A DNA stretch of 64,000 bases from Streptomyces violaceoruber (GTDB lineage Bacteria; Actinomycetota; Actinomycetes; Streptomycetales; Streptomycetaceae): positions 3,162,001-3,226,000 of the forward strand of contig NZ_CP137734.1 in NCBI RefSeq assembly GCF_033406955.1, written 5' to 3'. Numbering within the stretch: the stretch's first letter is position 1; every line of letters starts with the position of its first letter. The position numbers were made by a program, and so were the translations under genes. Positions 18,145-27,154 of the stretch are shown here, piece by piece. Under the pieces are notes generated by a model. That model ran no database searches. It was not told where the DNA came from and saw only the letters and a program-made list of their open reading frames with translations.

Positions 18145-19689
18145 CTAGCGCAGCGGCCCCGTGACACTCTCCGCGGCCGCGACCAGGTGCCCCGCGCGCA
18201 CGAACGCGTCCGCCGCGGCGAGGTCGGGCGCTAGGTGGCGGTCCGGTCCCGGACCCTCCACACCGGCCGCCCGTACGGCCTCGACGACGGCCTGCGACGC
18301 GGGCGCCGGGGTCAGTCCCTCGCGGAGCTGGATCGCGCGCGTGGCGGCGTACAGCTCGACGGCGATCACGCGCGCCAGGTTGTCGACGGCCGTGCGCAGC
18401 TTGCGCGCCGCCGACCAGCCCATCGACACGTGGTCCTCCTGCATCGCGGAGGACGGGATGGAGTCCGCCGAGGCCGGTACGGCGAGCCGCTTCAGCTCGC
18501 CGACCAGGGCGGCCTGCGTGTACTGGGCGATCATCAGGCCGGAGTCGACGCCCGCGTCGTCGGCGAGGAACGGCGGCAGGCCGTGGCTGCGGTTCTTGTC
18601 CAGGAGCCGGTCGGTGCGGCGCTCGGCGATGGAGCCGAGGTCGGCGACGGCGACGGCGAGGAAGTCCAGGACGTAGGCGACCGGGGCGCCGTGGAAGTTG
18701 CCGTTGGACTCGACGCGTCCGTCGGGCAGGACCACCGGGTTGTCGACGGCCGCCGCCAGCTCCCGCTCGGCGACGAGACCGGCGTGCGCCATGGTGTCGC
18801 GTCCCGCACCGGCGACCTGCGGGGCACAGCGCACCGAGTAGGCGTCCTGGACGCGGGGGGCGTCGTCCTGGTGGTGGCCGGTCAGGCCGGAGCCCTTGAG
18901 CACGGCGGCCATGTTGGCGGCGCTGGCGGCCTGCCCGGGGTGCGGGCGGATGGCGTGCAGCTCGGGGGCGAGCACGCGGTCGGTGCCGAGCAGGGCCTCC
19001 ATGGTCAGCGCGGCGGTGATGTCGGCCGACTTGTAGAGGGTGTCGAGGTCGGCGAGGGCCATGACCAGCATGCCGAGCATGCCGTCGGTGCCGTTGAGGA
19101 GGGCGAGGCCCTCCTTCTCGCGCAGCTCGACGGGGGCGATCCCGTGCGCGGCGAGCAGCTCGCCGGCGGGCCGCACGGTGCCGTCGGGGCCCTCGGCGTC
19201 GCCCTCGCCCATGAGGGTCAGCGCGCAGTGGGAGAGCGGGGCGAGGTCACCGGAGCAGCCGAGAGAGCCGTACTCGTGCACGACCGGGGTGATCCCGGCG
19301 TTGAGCACGTCGGCCATGGTCTGCGCGACCTCCGGGCGGACGCCGGTGCGACCGGAGCAGACGGTCTTCAGCCGCAGGAACATCAGTGCGCGGACCACCT
19401 CGCGCTCGACGCGCGGGCCCATCCCGGCGGCGTGCGAGCGGACGATGTTGCGCTGGAGCCGGCCGCGCAGCTCGGGGCTGATGTGCCGGGTCGCCAGGGC
19501 GCCGAAGCCGGTGCTCACGCCGTAGACGGGGTCCGGCTTGGCGGCCAGCGCGTCCACGACGGAGCGGGCCGCGGCGAGGGCCGCCACCGCCTCCTCGGAA
19601 AGCTCGATCCGGGCGCCCGCGCGCGCCACGGCGAGAACGTCGGACGCGGTGACCCCCGACGTCCCCACCACCACAGTGTGCATATCCAT
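18145..19689 (-). CDS. hutH: Histidine ammonia-lyase
   Basis: A 514-residue enzyme that deaminates L-histidine to trans-urocanate, the first step of histidine use. The MIO cofactor triad is Cys-Ser-Gly in YGSLGCSGDLAPLSH (about 140-155); Cys in place of Ala is the form known in Streptomyces. VYGVSTGFGALA, with the active-site Tyr, and SMGWSAARKLR, are family landmarks. The start MDMHTVVVGTSG at 19689 is the usual Streptomyces start; TACGCT lies seven bases upstream with no ribosome binding site, consistent with a leaderless transcript. It is monocistronic between terminators and corresponds to SCO4932 from memory. Confidence 0.97.
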   Translation of the reverse strand: MDMHTVVVGTSGVTASDVLAVARAGARIELSEEAVAALAAARSVVDALAAKPDPVYGVSTGFGALATRHISPELRGRLQRNIVRSHAAGMGPRVEREVVRALMFLRLKTVCSGRTGVRPEVAQTMADVLNAGITPVVHEYGSLGCSGDLAPLSHCALTLMGEGDAEGPDGTVRPAGELLAAHGIAPVELREKEGLALLNGTDGMLGMLVMALADLDTLYKSADITAALTMEALLGTDRVLAPELHAIRPHPGQAASAANMAAVLKGSGLTGHHQDDAPRVQDAYSVRCAPQVAGAGRDTMAHAGLVAERELAAAVDNPVVLPDGRVESNGNFHGAPVAYVLDFLAVAVADLGSIAERRTDRLLDKNRSHGLPPFLADDAGVDSGLMIAQYTQAALVGELKRLAVPASADSIPSSAMQEDHVSMGWSAARKLRTAVDNLARVIAVELYAATRAIQLREGLTPAPASQAVVEAVRAAGVEGPGPDRHLAPDLAAADAFVRAGHLVAAAESVTGPLR

Positions 19690-19800
19690 ATTCAGGAGCG
19701 TACGCAGTGAATTCGATGATGTCACGAGGGGGTGCGTCACGGATGCGCGCGGGCTGCGCCCCTTACCGCCCGCCTCGCCGCGCCCTTGCCGGGCCCGGCG

Positions 19801-20949
19801 TCACGGCGAGTGCCGTCCGCGGAACCGCCTGCGCTCTCCGTCCTCCGCCCGGGAGGGCTCGTCCGCGAGCCGCACGACCGGGTCGTCGGGCCCCTCGCGC
19901 CCCGCGACGACCGGCCCGGCCGCCCGCTCGGCCTTGGCGCGGTACTGGGCGGCGTCCGCGAGCCGGAACAGCCGGCGGGCGGAACGCACCGGCCCGACCG
20001 GGTCCTCGGTGGACGCGACCCCGCAGGCCACGCCGTCCCCCAGCTCCAGCTCGGCCGCCCGGCGGCACAGCTCCTCGGCCGCCTTGACCACGGCGTCCGC
20101 GGGCGGCCCGACCGCGAGCAGACAGAACTCGTCCCCGCCGAGCCGCGCGGCCAGCGCCCCCGGCAGCATCGCCCCGCACAGCGACAGCACCGACCCGAAC
20201 CGCTCCAGGAGCCGGTCCCCGACGGCGTGGCCGTGCGTGTCGTTCACCCGCTTGAGGCCGTTCAGGTCGCAGACGACGAGGCTGACGACGACGTCCTCCT
20301 CGCGGTGCCGCTCCACGGCCTCGTCCAGCGCGGCGTCGACGGCCCGGCGGTTGGCCAGCCCGGTGAGCGCGTCGGTGTACGCGAGCCGCCTGACCTCCTC
20401 CAGCCGCTCGGTCTGCGCGATCCCGGCGGCGACGACGGAGGCCAGTACGGTGGCGAAGTCGGCGTCGCCCCGTTCGAAGACCCGCTCCCCCACCGGCCGG
20501 GCCACGTACAGCTCGCCCCACGCCCGCCCGTGCAGCACGATCGGCGCGACCACGCAGCAGCCGCGGCCCCGGCGGCGCAGGGCGGCGACCCGCTGGTGGA
20601 CGTAGCCGGGGCGCCCGGCGGCTGGCCCCCGGGCCGTCTCGACCCAGGCGTCGGGCTCCCCGCCGCCGGCCCAGCGCTCGTGCAGGAACTCGGTGATCTC
20701 CGCGAACTGGTGCACCGGATAGGACTCGTCCTCCGGGAACTCCTCCTCGTCCTCGGCCCGCCGGCCGACGTTCACGAGGACCCGCAGCCGCCCCAGCTCC
20801 CGCTCCCACACCGACAGCGCGGCGAAGCTGCCGCCCAGCGCCAGGCACCCGCCGACGGCCGCCGCCCGCCACGCCTCCCGCGCACTGTGCGCGGCGGCCA
20901 TCCCCTGCGCAAGCGCCACCACGGCCGCGAGCCGCCTGTCGTCACCCAT
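19801..20949 (-). CDS. GAF-like/GGDEF diguanylate cyclase
   Basis: A 382-residue cytoplasmic protein. Residues 1-200 resemble a GAF sensor (VVAPIVLHGRAWGELYVARP), followed by a GGDEF domain: LAYTDALTGLANRRAVD, LVVCDLNGLKRVNDTHGHAV, and an intact ARLGGDEFCLL active site. The RxxD inhibitory site normally five residues before GGDEF is absent (LPGA there), so product feedback is not expected. No EAL domain. GAF-GGDEF order matches the Streptomyces protein CdgE, but that name is by domain order only. The start is ATG 20949, or the GTG three bases earlier. Confidence 0.9.
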   Translation of the reverse strand: MGDDRRLAAVVALAQGMAAAHSAREAWRAAAVGGCLALGGSFAALSVWERELGRLRVLVNVGRRAEDEEEFPEDESYPVHQFAEITEFLHERWAGGGEPDAWVETARGPAAGRPGYVHQRVAALRRRGRGCCVVAPIVLHGRAWGELYVARPVGERVFERGDADFATVLASVVAAGIAQTERLEEVRRLAYTDALTGLANRRAVDAALDEAVERHREEDVVVSLVVCDLNGLKRVNDTHGHAVGDRLLERFGSVLSLCGAMLPGALAARLGGDEFCLLAVGPPADAVVKAAEELCRRAAELELGDGVACGVASTEDPVGPVRSARRLFRLADAAQYRAKAERAAGPVVAGREGPDDPVVRLADEPSRAEDGERRRFRGRHSP

Positions 20950-21049
20950 CACTCCAGGCTAGGGAGATTCACGAAGAAACGTTACTCAAACGGGGCGAAC
21001 CGGGCGATTGCCTTCGGCTCGCGGGGTCGTGTCACTCGCGCGGTCCGCC

Positions 21050-21850
21050 TCACTCACCCGGCCACCGCGGCGCCCGCTTCTCGTTGAACGCCGCCACTCC
21101 CTCGGCGCGGTCCCCCGAGAACGCCACCGAACGCCACGCCGCGTCCTCGACCTCGAGTCCCGCGCGCAGGTCCAGCCCGTGCCCCAGGCGCAGCGCGCGC
21201 TTGGCCGCACGCAGGCCCACGGGCGAGTTCGCGGCCATCCGGGCGGCCAGCTCCAGCGCCTCCTCCCGGTCCCGACCCTCCGGCACCAGCTGGTCCACGA
21301 GCCCCAGCTCGCGTGCCTCCTCGGCCGCCACCCGCCGTGCCGTGAACACCAGCTCGGCCGCTCGCGCCGCACCCACCCGGCGCGGCAGCAGCTGCGTACC
21401 GCCGCCGCCCGGGATCACCCCCACCGACACCTCCGGCAGCCCCACCACGGCCGTGGGGTCGGCCACGATCACGTCGCACGACAGCGCCAGCTCGAACCCG
21501 CCGCCCAGCGCGAACCCGTGCACGGCCGCGACCGTCGGCACCGGCAGCTCCAGCACCGCGGTGTACGCCCCGCGCGTCACCGGCCGCTGCCGCAGCAGAT
21601 CGGCGTCGGTGAAGGAGTTGCGCTCCTTCAGGTCCGCACCCACGCAGAACGCCCGCTCGTGCGTCGAGGTCAGCACCACCACCCGCACGCTCCGGTCCTC
21701 GCCCAGCGCCGCGCAGGCCGCGCCCACGGAACGGGCCATCGCGGTCGACACGGCGTTCATGGCCTTCGGCCGGTCGAGCGCGAGCTCCGCGACATGCCCC
21801 TCCCCGTGCCGCCGCACCAGGACGAACTCTCCGAACCGCTCCTCGCTCAT
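21050..21850 (-). CDS. Enoyl-CoA hydratase/isomerase family protein
   Basis: A 266-residue crotonase-fold enzyme. The oxyanion hole motif is FCVGADLKERN, and the two catalytic glutamates lie in HGFALGGGFELALSCD and GLPEVSVGVIPGGGGTQLL, so it should be an active 2-enoyl-CoA hydratase in fatty-acid or amino-acid breakdown. The C terminus AFNEKRAPRWPG is typical. GGAGGG lies four bases before ATG 21850. A palindromic GTTAAC pair sits just upstream of the ribosome binding site. Confidence 0.95.
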   Translation of the reverse strand: MSEERFGEFVLVRRHGEGHVAELALDRPKAMNAVSTAMARSVGAACAALGEDRSVRVVVLTSTHERAFCVGADLKERNSFTDADLLRQRPVTRGAYTAVLELPVPTVAAVHGFALGGGFELALSCDVIVADPTAVVGLPEVSVGVIPGGGGTQLLPRRVGAARAAELVFTARRVAAEEARELGLVDQLVPEGRDREEALELAARMAANSPVGLRAAKRALRLGHGLDLRAGLEVEDAAWRSVAFSGDRAEGVAAFNEKRAPRWPGE

Positions 21851-21862
21851 GACACCCTCCGG

Positions 21863-21878
21863 TTAACGCGTGTTAACA
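21863..21878. promoter_or_regulatory. GTTAAC-N4-GTTAAC operator candidate
   Basis: Two GTTAAC palindromes spaced by four bases, 12-28 bases upstream of the enoyl-CoA hydratase start. A short AT-rich dyad here stands out against GC-rich surroundings and resembles a TetR/MarR-type site. Confidence 0.45.
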
Positions 21879-22060
21879 AGTAGACCGCCCGATCATCGCA
21901 GCCGCGCCCGCCCGGGGGAAGGCCGGGCACGCCCGGCCCCTACCGACCCCGCTTACCCGTTCGAGTGACATACGGCCGACCGCCGTACCCCGGCCCGCGC
22001 CGGCCCGTAGCCTCGCTCCGCCATGGCGCAGCGGGGGCGCGTGCGCACCGGGGAGGGATC

Positions 22061-22738
22061 ATGACGACGACCGGCACACCGACAGAGCCGCGGTACGCGT
22101 GGGGCCGCCGCGGGCGGCACCGCAGGCCCCGCCCCCGCAAGGTGCTGCTGGCCGCGGGCGGCCTCGCGCTGGCGGCGGGCGCCCTGAGCGTCGTACGCCT
22201 GCTGCCCGGGCCCGGCGGCGACACCGGCGGCGTCCGCGCCGGGGCGGAACCGCGCGTGGAGAGCGGCGGACGGGACCCGGCCCCGGACCCGGCGACGGCC
22301 CCCGCCGCCGGCACCGGCGGCGAGCCGTCCGGAGCCGGTCCCTCCACGACATCCGCCATGGGAGGCCTGAGCGGCTCCCCCGGGCCGGGCCTCATACCCG
22401 GTCTCGCGCCCGCCCCCTCCGCGACCGGTCCGGCGGTCCCGCTGCCCACCGCCCCGCCGGTGCGCACCCCGGGCGCCCCCGAGACCCCGAAGCCGGGGGA
22501 AGGGGCAGGGGAACGGGAACGGGAACGGGCACGGGAACGGGGGGACGACACCGGGGAGCAAACCCCGGCCCCGGGAACTCCGCAGCCGTCGCGGTCCGAC
22601 CGCCCCGTACCGCACCCGGTGCCGCCCCCGCCGCCGGGCCCCGGCACGCCCCCGCCGTCCGATCCGGCGCCGGAACCGGCGGATCCCGGCCTGTGCGTGC
22701 CGGTCATCGGCCTCTGCGTGGACCTGCTCGGCGACTGA
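22061..22738 (+). CDS. Membrane-anchored proline-rich protein
   Basis: A 225-residue protein of unknown function. A basic N terminus (RRGRHRRPRPRK) precedes one membrane segment (VLLAAGGLALAAGALSVVRL, about 28-47). The rest is Pro/Gly/Ala/Thr-rich and disordered, includes an Arg/Glu run (about 145-160), and ends CVPVIGLCVDLLGD with two cysteines. GGGAGG lies before ATG 22061. It is convergent with the adenylate cyclase gene. It may span or contact the cell wall; nothing more can be inferred. Confidence 0.75.
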   Translation: MTTTGTPTEPRYAWGRRGRHRRPRPRKVLLAAGGLALAAGALSVVRLLPGPGGDTGGVRAGAEPRVESGGRDPAPDPATAPAAGTGGEPSGAGPSTTSAMGGLSGSPGPGLIPGLAPAPSATGPAVPLPTAPPVRTPGAPETPKPGEGAGERERERARERGDDTGEQTPAPGTPQPSRSDRPVPHPVPPPPPGPGTPPPSDPAPEPADPGLCVPVIGLCVDLLGD

Positions 22739-22801
22739 GAAGCCCGGTACGACGGCCGCGGGCCACGACAGCCGGGGGCATGGGGCCGGGACGCCCGGGG
22801 T

Positions 22802-23944
22802 CTACGACTCCCCGCCGCCGTCCCGGCGCGTGAGCAGCCACGGCTCGACCACGCCGAGGCCGCGCACCGGCCGCTGCCACATCGGCTGGAGCGCGAAGCG
22901 GTACACCGGCGGCTCCTCGCCCGCCTTCTCCGCCGCGGCGGCCTCCTCCGCTGCCGCCGCCTCCGAGGCGGGGGCGTCCCGGGTACGGATCAGTTCCTCC
23001 GCGAAGGCGGTGTCGACGAGGACCGCGTCCTTGGGGGCTATCGAGGTGAGCCGGGAGGCCAGGTTGACGGTGGTGCCGAAGACGTCGCCCATCCGGGTGG
23101 TGACCGTGCCGAAGGCGATGCCGACGCGCAGTTCCGGCATGGTCTCGTCGTGGGCCATCGTCTCGACGAGGAGCAGCGCGATCTCGGCGGCCGTACCGGC
23201 GTCGTCGGCGGCGTAGAGCACCTCGTCGCCGAGGGTCTTGACCAGCCGTCCGCCGCGCGCGGCCACCAGGTCGGCGGAGGTGGTCTCGAAGGCCTCGACC
23301 AGCTCGCCGAGCTCCTCCTCCTCCATCCGCCGGGTCAGCCGAGTGAAGCCGACCAGGTCCGCGAAGCCGACGGCGAGCCGCCGGTCCACCATCTCCTCGT
23401 CGTCCCCGGCCTGGATGACGCGGCCGGCCGAGGCGGCGAGCTGGCGCCTCCAGACGTAGACGAGGAACTCCTGCAGCTCGGGCAGGAGCAGTTCGACGAT
23501 GGGGTACGTCACCTCGGTGCGCGTCATCCCCGGCTCCGGGGGCTCGGTCAGGCCCTCCAGGAAGGAGTCGATCTGCCACTCGGCCAACCGGGCGGTGGTC
23601 TGTCCCGTGGACCGGGCGACCTGGACGGCCATCGCCTCGCTGAGCAGTCCCGCCTCCACCAGACCGGCCAGCCGCCGCAGGGCGAGGACGTCGGCCTCGG
23701 TGAGCGCCTTGGCCTGGCCGATGTCGGCGAAGCCCATGGCCCGCCAGAAGCGGGAGGCCAGCTCCATGGAGACGCCCGCGCTGCGGGCGGCCTGGAAGGG
23801 GGTGTAGCGGCGCTCGGCACCCAGGATGAGCCCCTCGAGGCGCAGCGCGAGCGGGTCCTCGCCGGGATCGGCGGAGTCCGGGGCGGGCTCGGGGTCCACC
23901 CGGCCGTCCCCGTCCGCGCCGGAGCCGGTGTCGTCGACGGTCAC
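22802..23944 (-). CDS. cya: Class III adenylate cyclase
   Basis: A 380-residue cyclase making cAMP. Residues about 30-165 match the regulatory domain seen in actinobacterial cyclases such as Rv1264 (YTPFQAARSAGV and LRRLAGLVEAGLL). The catalytic domain follows: metal-binding Asp in FADLVGFT, substrate Lys and second Asp in LVKTLGDEVLY, and the transition-state Asn/Arg in FGTTVNLASRL. No membrane segment is present, so it is cytosolic. It lies immediately downstream of birA on the same strand (115-base gap). It corresponds to S. coelicolor cya (SCO4928 from memory), which is needed for normal germination and development. Confidence 0.94.
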   Translation of the reverse strand: MTVDDTGSGADGDGRVDPEPAPDSADPGEDPLALRLEGLILGAERRYTPFQAARSAGVSMELASRFWRAMGFADIGQAKALTEADVLALRRLAGLVEAGLLSEAMAVQVARSTGQTTARLAEWQIDSFLEGLTEPPEPGMTRTEVTYPIVELLLPELQEFLVYVWRRQLAASAGRVIQAGDDEEMVDRRLAVGFADLVGFTRLTRRMEEEELGELVEAFETTSADLVAARGGRLVKTLGDEVLYAADDAGTAAEIALLLVETMAHDETMPELRVGIAFGTVTTRMGDVFGTTVNLASRLTSIAPKDAVLVDTAFAEELIRTRDAPASEAAAAEEAAAAEKAGEEPPVYRFALQPMWQRPVRGLGVVEPWLLTRRDGGGES

Positions 23945-24059
23945 GCCTGCTGCCCTTCCGATCTGCCGCGGTCAGGTTCGACCGGCCCCAACTTTACGTC
24001 AGGTGTGCCCCAGCTCACTCCCGTGCGGTCCGCACTCCGAGCGTGCCCGGGGGACGCGC

Positions 24060-24935
24060 TCACGCCAACCGCAGGTGCACGATGTCCCCGGCGCCCACCG
24101 GCTCCTGCACCCCCGCTCCCGTCGCGAGGACCAGCCGCCCGTCGCCGTCCACGGCCACGGCCTCCCCGACGAGCGACCGGTCCCCCGGCAGCTCCGCGCG
24201 CACCATGCGCCCGAGGGTCGCGCAGCCCGCCGCGTACGTCTCCTGCAGCCCGCTGGCCGCCGGGTCGCCGCCCGCCCCGCGCCAGCGCCCGTACCAGTCC
24301 TCCAGCGACCGCAGCACGCCGCGCAGCAGCGGGTCCCGGTCGGTGTTCACGGCCCCGGCCAGCGCCAGCGATCCGGCCCGCGGGACCGGCAGCTCGTCGG
24401 CGCGGAGCGAGACGTTGATGCCGACGCCGATGACGACGCCGTCGTCCCCGGCCCGCTCGACGAGGATGCCGCCGGCCTTGCGCTCCTCGTCGCCGACGGT
24501 CACCAGCAGGTCGTTGGGCCACTTCAGGGCGGTGTCGACCCCGGCCACCCGGGACAGCCCGGTCGCCACGGCGACGCCGGTGAGCAGCGGCAGCCAGCCC
24601 CAGCGGGGCACGGGGACCTCGGCGGGCCGCAGCAGCACGGAGAAGAACAGCCCGGAGCGGGCGGGTGCCGTCCACTGCCGGTCGAGCCGCCCCCGCGCGG
24701 CGCTCTGCTCCTCGGCGACGAGGACGACCCCCTCCGCCAGGCCGCCCTCGGCGGCCCGGGCCACGAGGTCGGAGTTGGTGGAGCCGGTGCGCTGCACGAC
24801 GTCGACCTGCCGCCACAGCCCGCCGTCCCGCACCAGTCCCCGGCGCAGGGCCGTGCCGCTGAGGGGAGGCCGGTCCAGGTCGGACCACCTGTTGCGCGGG
24901 TAGTCCGGGGAGTCGGAGGAATCTCGGGGCGTCAT
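24060..24935 (-). CDS. birA: Biotin-[acetyl-CoA-carboxylase] ligase
   Basis: A 291-residue ligase that attaches biotin to the carboxyl-carrier domain of acyl-CoA carboxylases. Visible motifs are QRTGSTNSDLVARA, EEQSAARGRLDRQW (biotinyl-AMP loop), LKWPNDLLV and GGILVE, with a small C-terminal SH3-like domain. No N-terminal DNA-binding domain is present, so it is a group I enzyme, not a repressor. The ATG at 24935 (MTPRDSSD) is the likely start. It is divergent to pccB and about 3.7 kb from its probable substrate AccA2. Confidence 0.95.
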   Translation of the reverse strand: MTPRDSSDSPDYPRNRWSDLDRPPLSGTALRRGLVRDGGLWRQVDVVQRTGSTNSDLVARAAEGGLAEGVVLVAEEQSAARGRLDRQWTAPARSGLFFSVLLRPAEVPVPRWGWLPLLTGVAVATGLSRVAGVDTALKWPNDLLVTVGDEERKAGGILVERAGDDGVVIGVGINVSLRADELPVPRAGSLALAGAVNTDRDPLLRGVLRSLEDWYGRWRGAGGDPAASGLQETYAAGCATLGRMVRAELPGDRSLVGEAVAVDGDGRLVLATGAGVQEPVGAGDIVHLRLA

Positions 24936-25045
24936 GCAACCCACCCTAGGTGTGGGAAAGACCGCACTGCCGAACGGAAGGGCCCCTACTACTCTACGAA
25001 CGAGTAACCGTCCCCCCTTTTGAGCAGGCAGGGAGCCGCATCCCG

Positions 25046-26638
25046 ATGTCCGAGCCGGAAGAGCAGCAGCCCGACATCCACACGACCGCGGGCAAGCTCG
25101 CGGATCTCAGGCGCCGTATCGAGGAAGCGACGCACGCCGGTTCCGCACGCGCCGTCGAGAAACAGCACGCCAAGGGCAAGCTGACGGCTCGTGAGCGCAT
25201 CGACCTCCTCCTCGACGAGGGCTCCTTCGTCGAGCTGGACGAGTTCGCCCGGCACCGCTCCACCAACTTCGGCCTCGACGCCAACCGCCCTTACGGCGAC
25301 GGCGTCGTCACCGGTTACGGCACCGTCGACGGCCGCCCCGTGGCCGTCTTCTCCCAGGACTTCACCGTCTTCGGCGGCGCGCTGGGCGAGGTCTACGGCC
25401 AGAAGATCGTCAAGGTGATGGACTTCGCGCTGAAGACCGGCTGCCCGGTCGTCGGCATCAACGACTCCGGCGGCGCCCGCATCCAGGAGGGCGTGGCCTC
25501 CCTCGGCGCCTACGGCGAGATCTTCCGCCGCAACACCCACGCCTCCGGCGTGATCCCGCAGATCAGCCTGGTCGTCGGCCCGTGCGCGGGCGGCGCGGTC
25601 TACTCCCCCGCGATCACCGACTTCACGGTGATGGTCGACCAGACCAGCCACATGTTCATCACCGGCCCCGACGTCATCAAGACGGTCACCGGTGAGGACG
25701 TCGGCTTCGAGGAGCTGGGCGGCGCCCGCACCCACAACACCGCCTCGGGCGTGGCCCACCACATGGCGGGTGACGAGAAGGACGCCGTCGAGTACGTCAA
25801 GCAGCTCCTGTCGTACCTGCCGTCCAACAACCTGTCCGAGCCCCCCGCCTTCCCGGAGGAGGCGGACCTCGCGGTCACGGACGAGGACGCCGAGCTGGAC
25901 GCGATCGTCCCGGACTCGGCGAACCAGCCCTACGACATGCACAGCGTCATCGAGCACGTCCTGGACGACGGCGAGTTCTTCGAGACCCAGCCCCTGTTCG
26001 CACCGAACATCCTCACCGGCTTCGGCCGCGTGGAGGGCCGCCCGGTCGGCATCGTCGCCAACCAGCCCATGCAGTTCGCCGGGTGCCTGGACATCACCGC
26101 CTCCGAGAAGGCGGCCCGCTTCGTGCGCACCTGCGACGCCTTCAACGTCCCCGTGCTCACCTTCGTGGACGTCCCCGGCTTCCTGCCCGGCGTCGACCAG
26201 GAGCACGACGGCATCATCCGCCGCGGCGCCAAGCTGATCTTCGCCTACGCCGAGGCCACGGTGCCGCTGATCACGGTCATCACCCGCAAGGCCTTCGGCG
26301 GCGCCTACGACGTCATGGGCTCCAAGCACCTGGGCGCCGACCTCAACCTGGCCTGGCCCACCGCCCAGATCGCCGTCATGGGCGCCCAGGGCGCGGTCAA
26401 CATCCTGCACCGCCGCACCATCGCCGACGCCGGTGACGACGCCGAGGCCACCCGGGCCCGCCTGATCCAGGAGTACGAGGACGCCCTCCTCAACCCCTAC
26501 ACGGCGGCCGAACGCGGCTACGTCGACGCCGTGATCATGCCCTCCGACACTCGCCGCCACATCGTCCGCGGCCTGCGCCAGCTGCGCACCAAGCGCGAGT
26601 CCCTGCCCCCGAAGAAGCACGGCAACATCCCCCTGTAA
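25046..26638 (+). CDS. pccB: Propionyl-CoA carboxylase beta subunit
   Basis: A 530-residue carboxyltransferase moving CO2 from carboxybiotin on AccA2 to propionyl-CoA, giving methylmalonyl-CoA for odd-chain metabolism and polyketides. Oxyanion-hole motifs are present in both halves: [14 protein letters not shown] and [18 protein letters not shown]. Residue 422 is Asp (in GAYDVMG), the residue shown in S. coelicolor PccB to set preference for propionyl-CoA over acetyl-CoA. Start ATG 25046 has GGGAG upstream and gives the exact family length. pccE follows ten bases later. Confidence 0.97.
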   Translation: MSEPEEQQPDIHTTAGKLADLRRRIEEATHAGSARAVEKQHAKGKLTARERIDLLLDEGSFVELDEFARHRSTNFGLDANRPYGDGVVTGYGTVDGRPVAVFSQDFTVFGGALGEVYGQKIVKVMDFALKTGCPVVGINDSGGARIQEGVASLGAYGEIFRRNTHASGVIPQISLVVGPCAGGAVYSPAITDFTVMVDQTSHMFITGPDVIKTVTGEDVGFEELGGARTHNTASGVAHHMAGDEKDAVEYVKQLLSYLPSNNLSEPPAFPEEADLAVTDEDAELDAIVPDSANQPYDMHSVIEHVLDDGEFFETQPLFAPNILTGFGRVEGRPVGIVANQPMQFAGCLDITASEKAARFVRTCDAFNVPVLTFVDVPGFLPGVDQEHDGIIRRGAKLIFAYAEATVPLITVITRKAFGGAYDVMGSKHLGADLNLAWPTAQIAVMGAQGAVNILHRRTIADAGDDAEATRARLIQEYEDALLNPYTAAERGYVDAVIMPSDTRRHIVRGLRQLRTKRESLPPKKHGNIPL

Positions 26639-26647
26639 GGAGCCGCT

Positions 26648-26857
26648 GTGACCATCAAGGTCGTCCGGGGCAACCCCACCCCGGAAGAACTGGCCGCCGC
26701 CCTGACGGTGGTCAGAGCCCGCGCGGTGACGGCGGCCGCCGAGCCGTCCACCACCGACCGCCCGCACGACGCCTGGTCGGACCCGTCCCGCATCGCGACC
26801 CACCACATGCCCCACCCGGGCCCGACGGCATGGGGCCGCACCTACTGGCCGACCTGA
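26648..26857 (+). CDS. pccE: Acyl-CoA carboxylase epsilon subunit
   Basis: A 69-residue accessory subunit that stimulates and stabilises the AccA2-PccB complex. The N terminus IKVVRGNPTPEELAAALTVV and the tail ending AWGRTYWPT are the conserved parts of the family. GTG 26648 follows AAGGAG at six bases, ten bases after the pccB stop, so translation is coupled. Confidence 0.92.
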   Translation: MTIKVVRGNPTPEELAAALTVVRARAVTAAAEPSTTDRPHDAWSDPSRIATHHMPHPGPTAWGRTYWPT

Positions 26858-26871
26858 GGCTGGCCGTCCCA

Positions 26872-26938
26872 GGGGCGCGGGGCTGTGTCGATTTGCGGCT
26901 CCGCCGCGTGGGCGCACAGAAGAGGAACCCCGCGCCCC
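26872..26938. repeat. Cruciform intergenic repeat, possible terminator
   Basis: GGGGCGCGGGG (26872-26882) pairs perfectly with CCCCGCGCCCC (26928-26938). Inside lies a smaller hairpin GCGGC-TCC-GCCGC (26895-26907). Sequences starting GGGGCGCGGGG with a GCGGCTCCGCCGC core recur between genes in Streptomyces genomes, as I recall. It follows pccE and could also end transcription. Confidence 0.6.
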
Positions 26939-26993
26939 GATTTGAGTACCCGTACTCAAGTCACCCCCCTCGGCCAAGCCCCACGCTGGTGAC

Positions 26994-27122
26994 ATGCTGT
27001 GGTCCGACCCCGAGAACGAGCCGCCCAAGGAACTGCGCGACACGCAGGACATGCTGCGGCGGCTGAGCGTCTTCCTGGCGCTGGCCATGGTCCTCGCGAT
27101 GGTCGTCCTCGGCCTGGGCTGA
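26994..27122 (+). CDS. Small single-pass membrane protein (42 aa)
   Basis: A 42-codon reading frame beginning MLWSDPENEPPKELRDTQDM, followed by a short basic patch RRLSV and one hydrophobic helix rich in Leu, Ala, Met and Val ending at GLG. The gene lies 32 bases upstream of maf on the same strand. An acidic head with one C-terminal membrane segment is a plausible tail-anchored protein. There is no strong ribosome binding site. I believe it is conserved at this position in Streptomyces, from recollection only. Confidence 0.65.
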   Translation: MLWSDPENEPPKELRDTQDMLRRLSVFLALAMVLAMVVLGLG

Positions 27123-27154
27123 GCCGGCCCCGCCCGGGTGACTAACCTGGCCCC

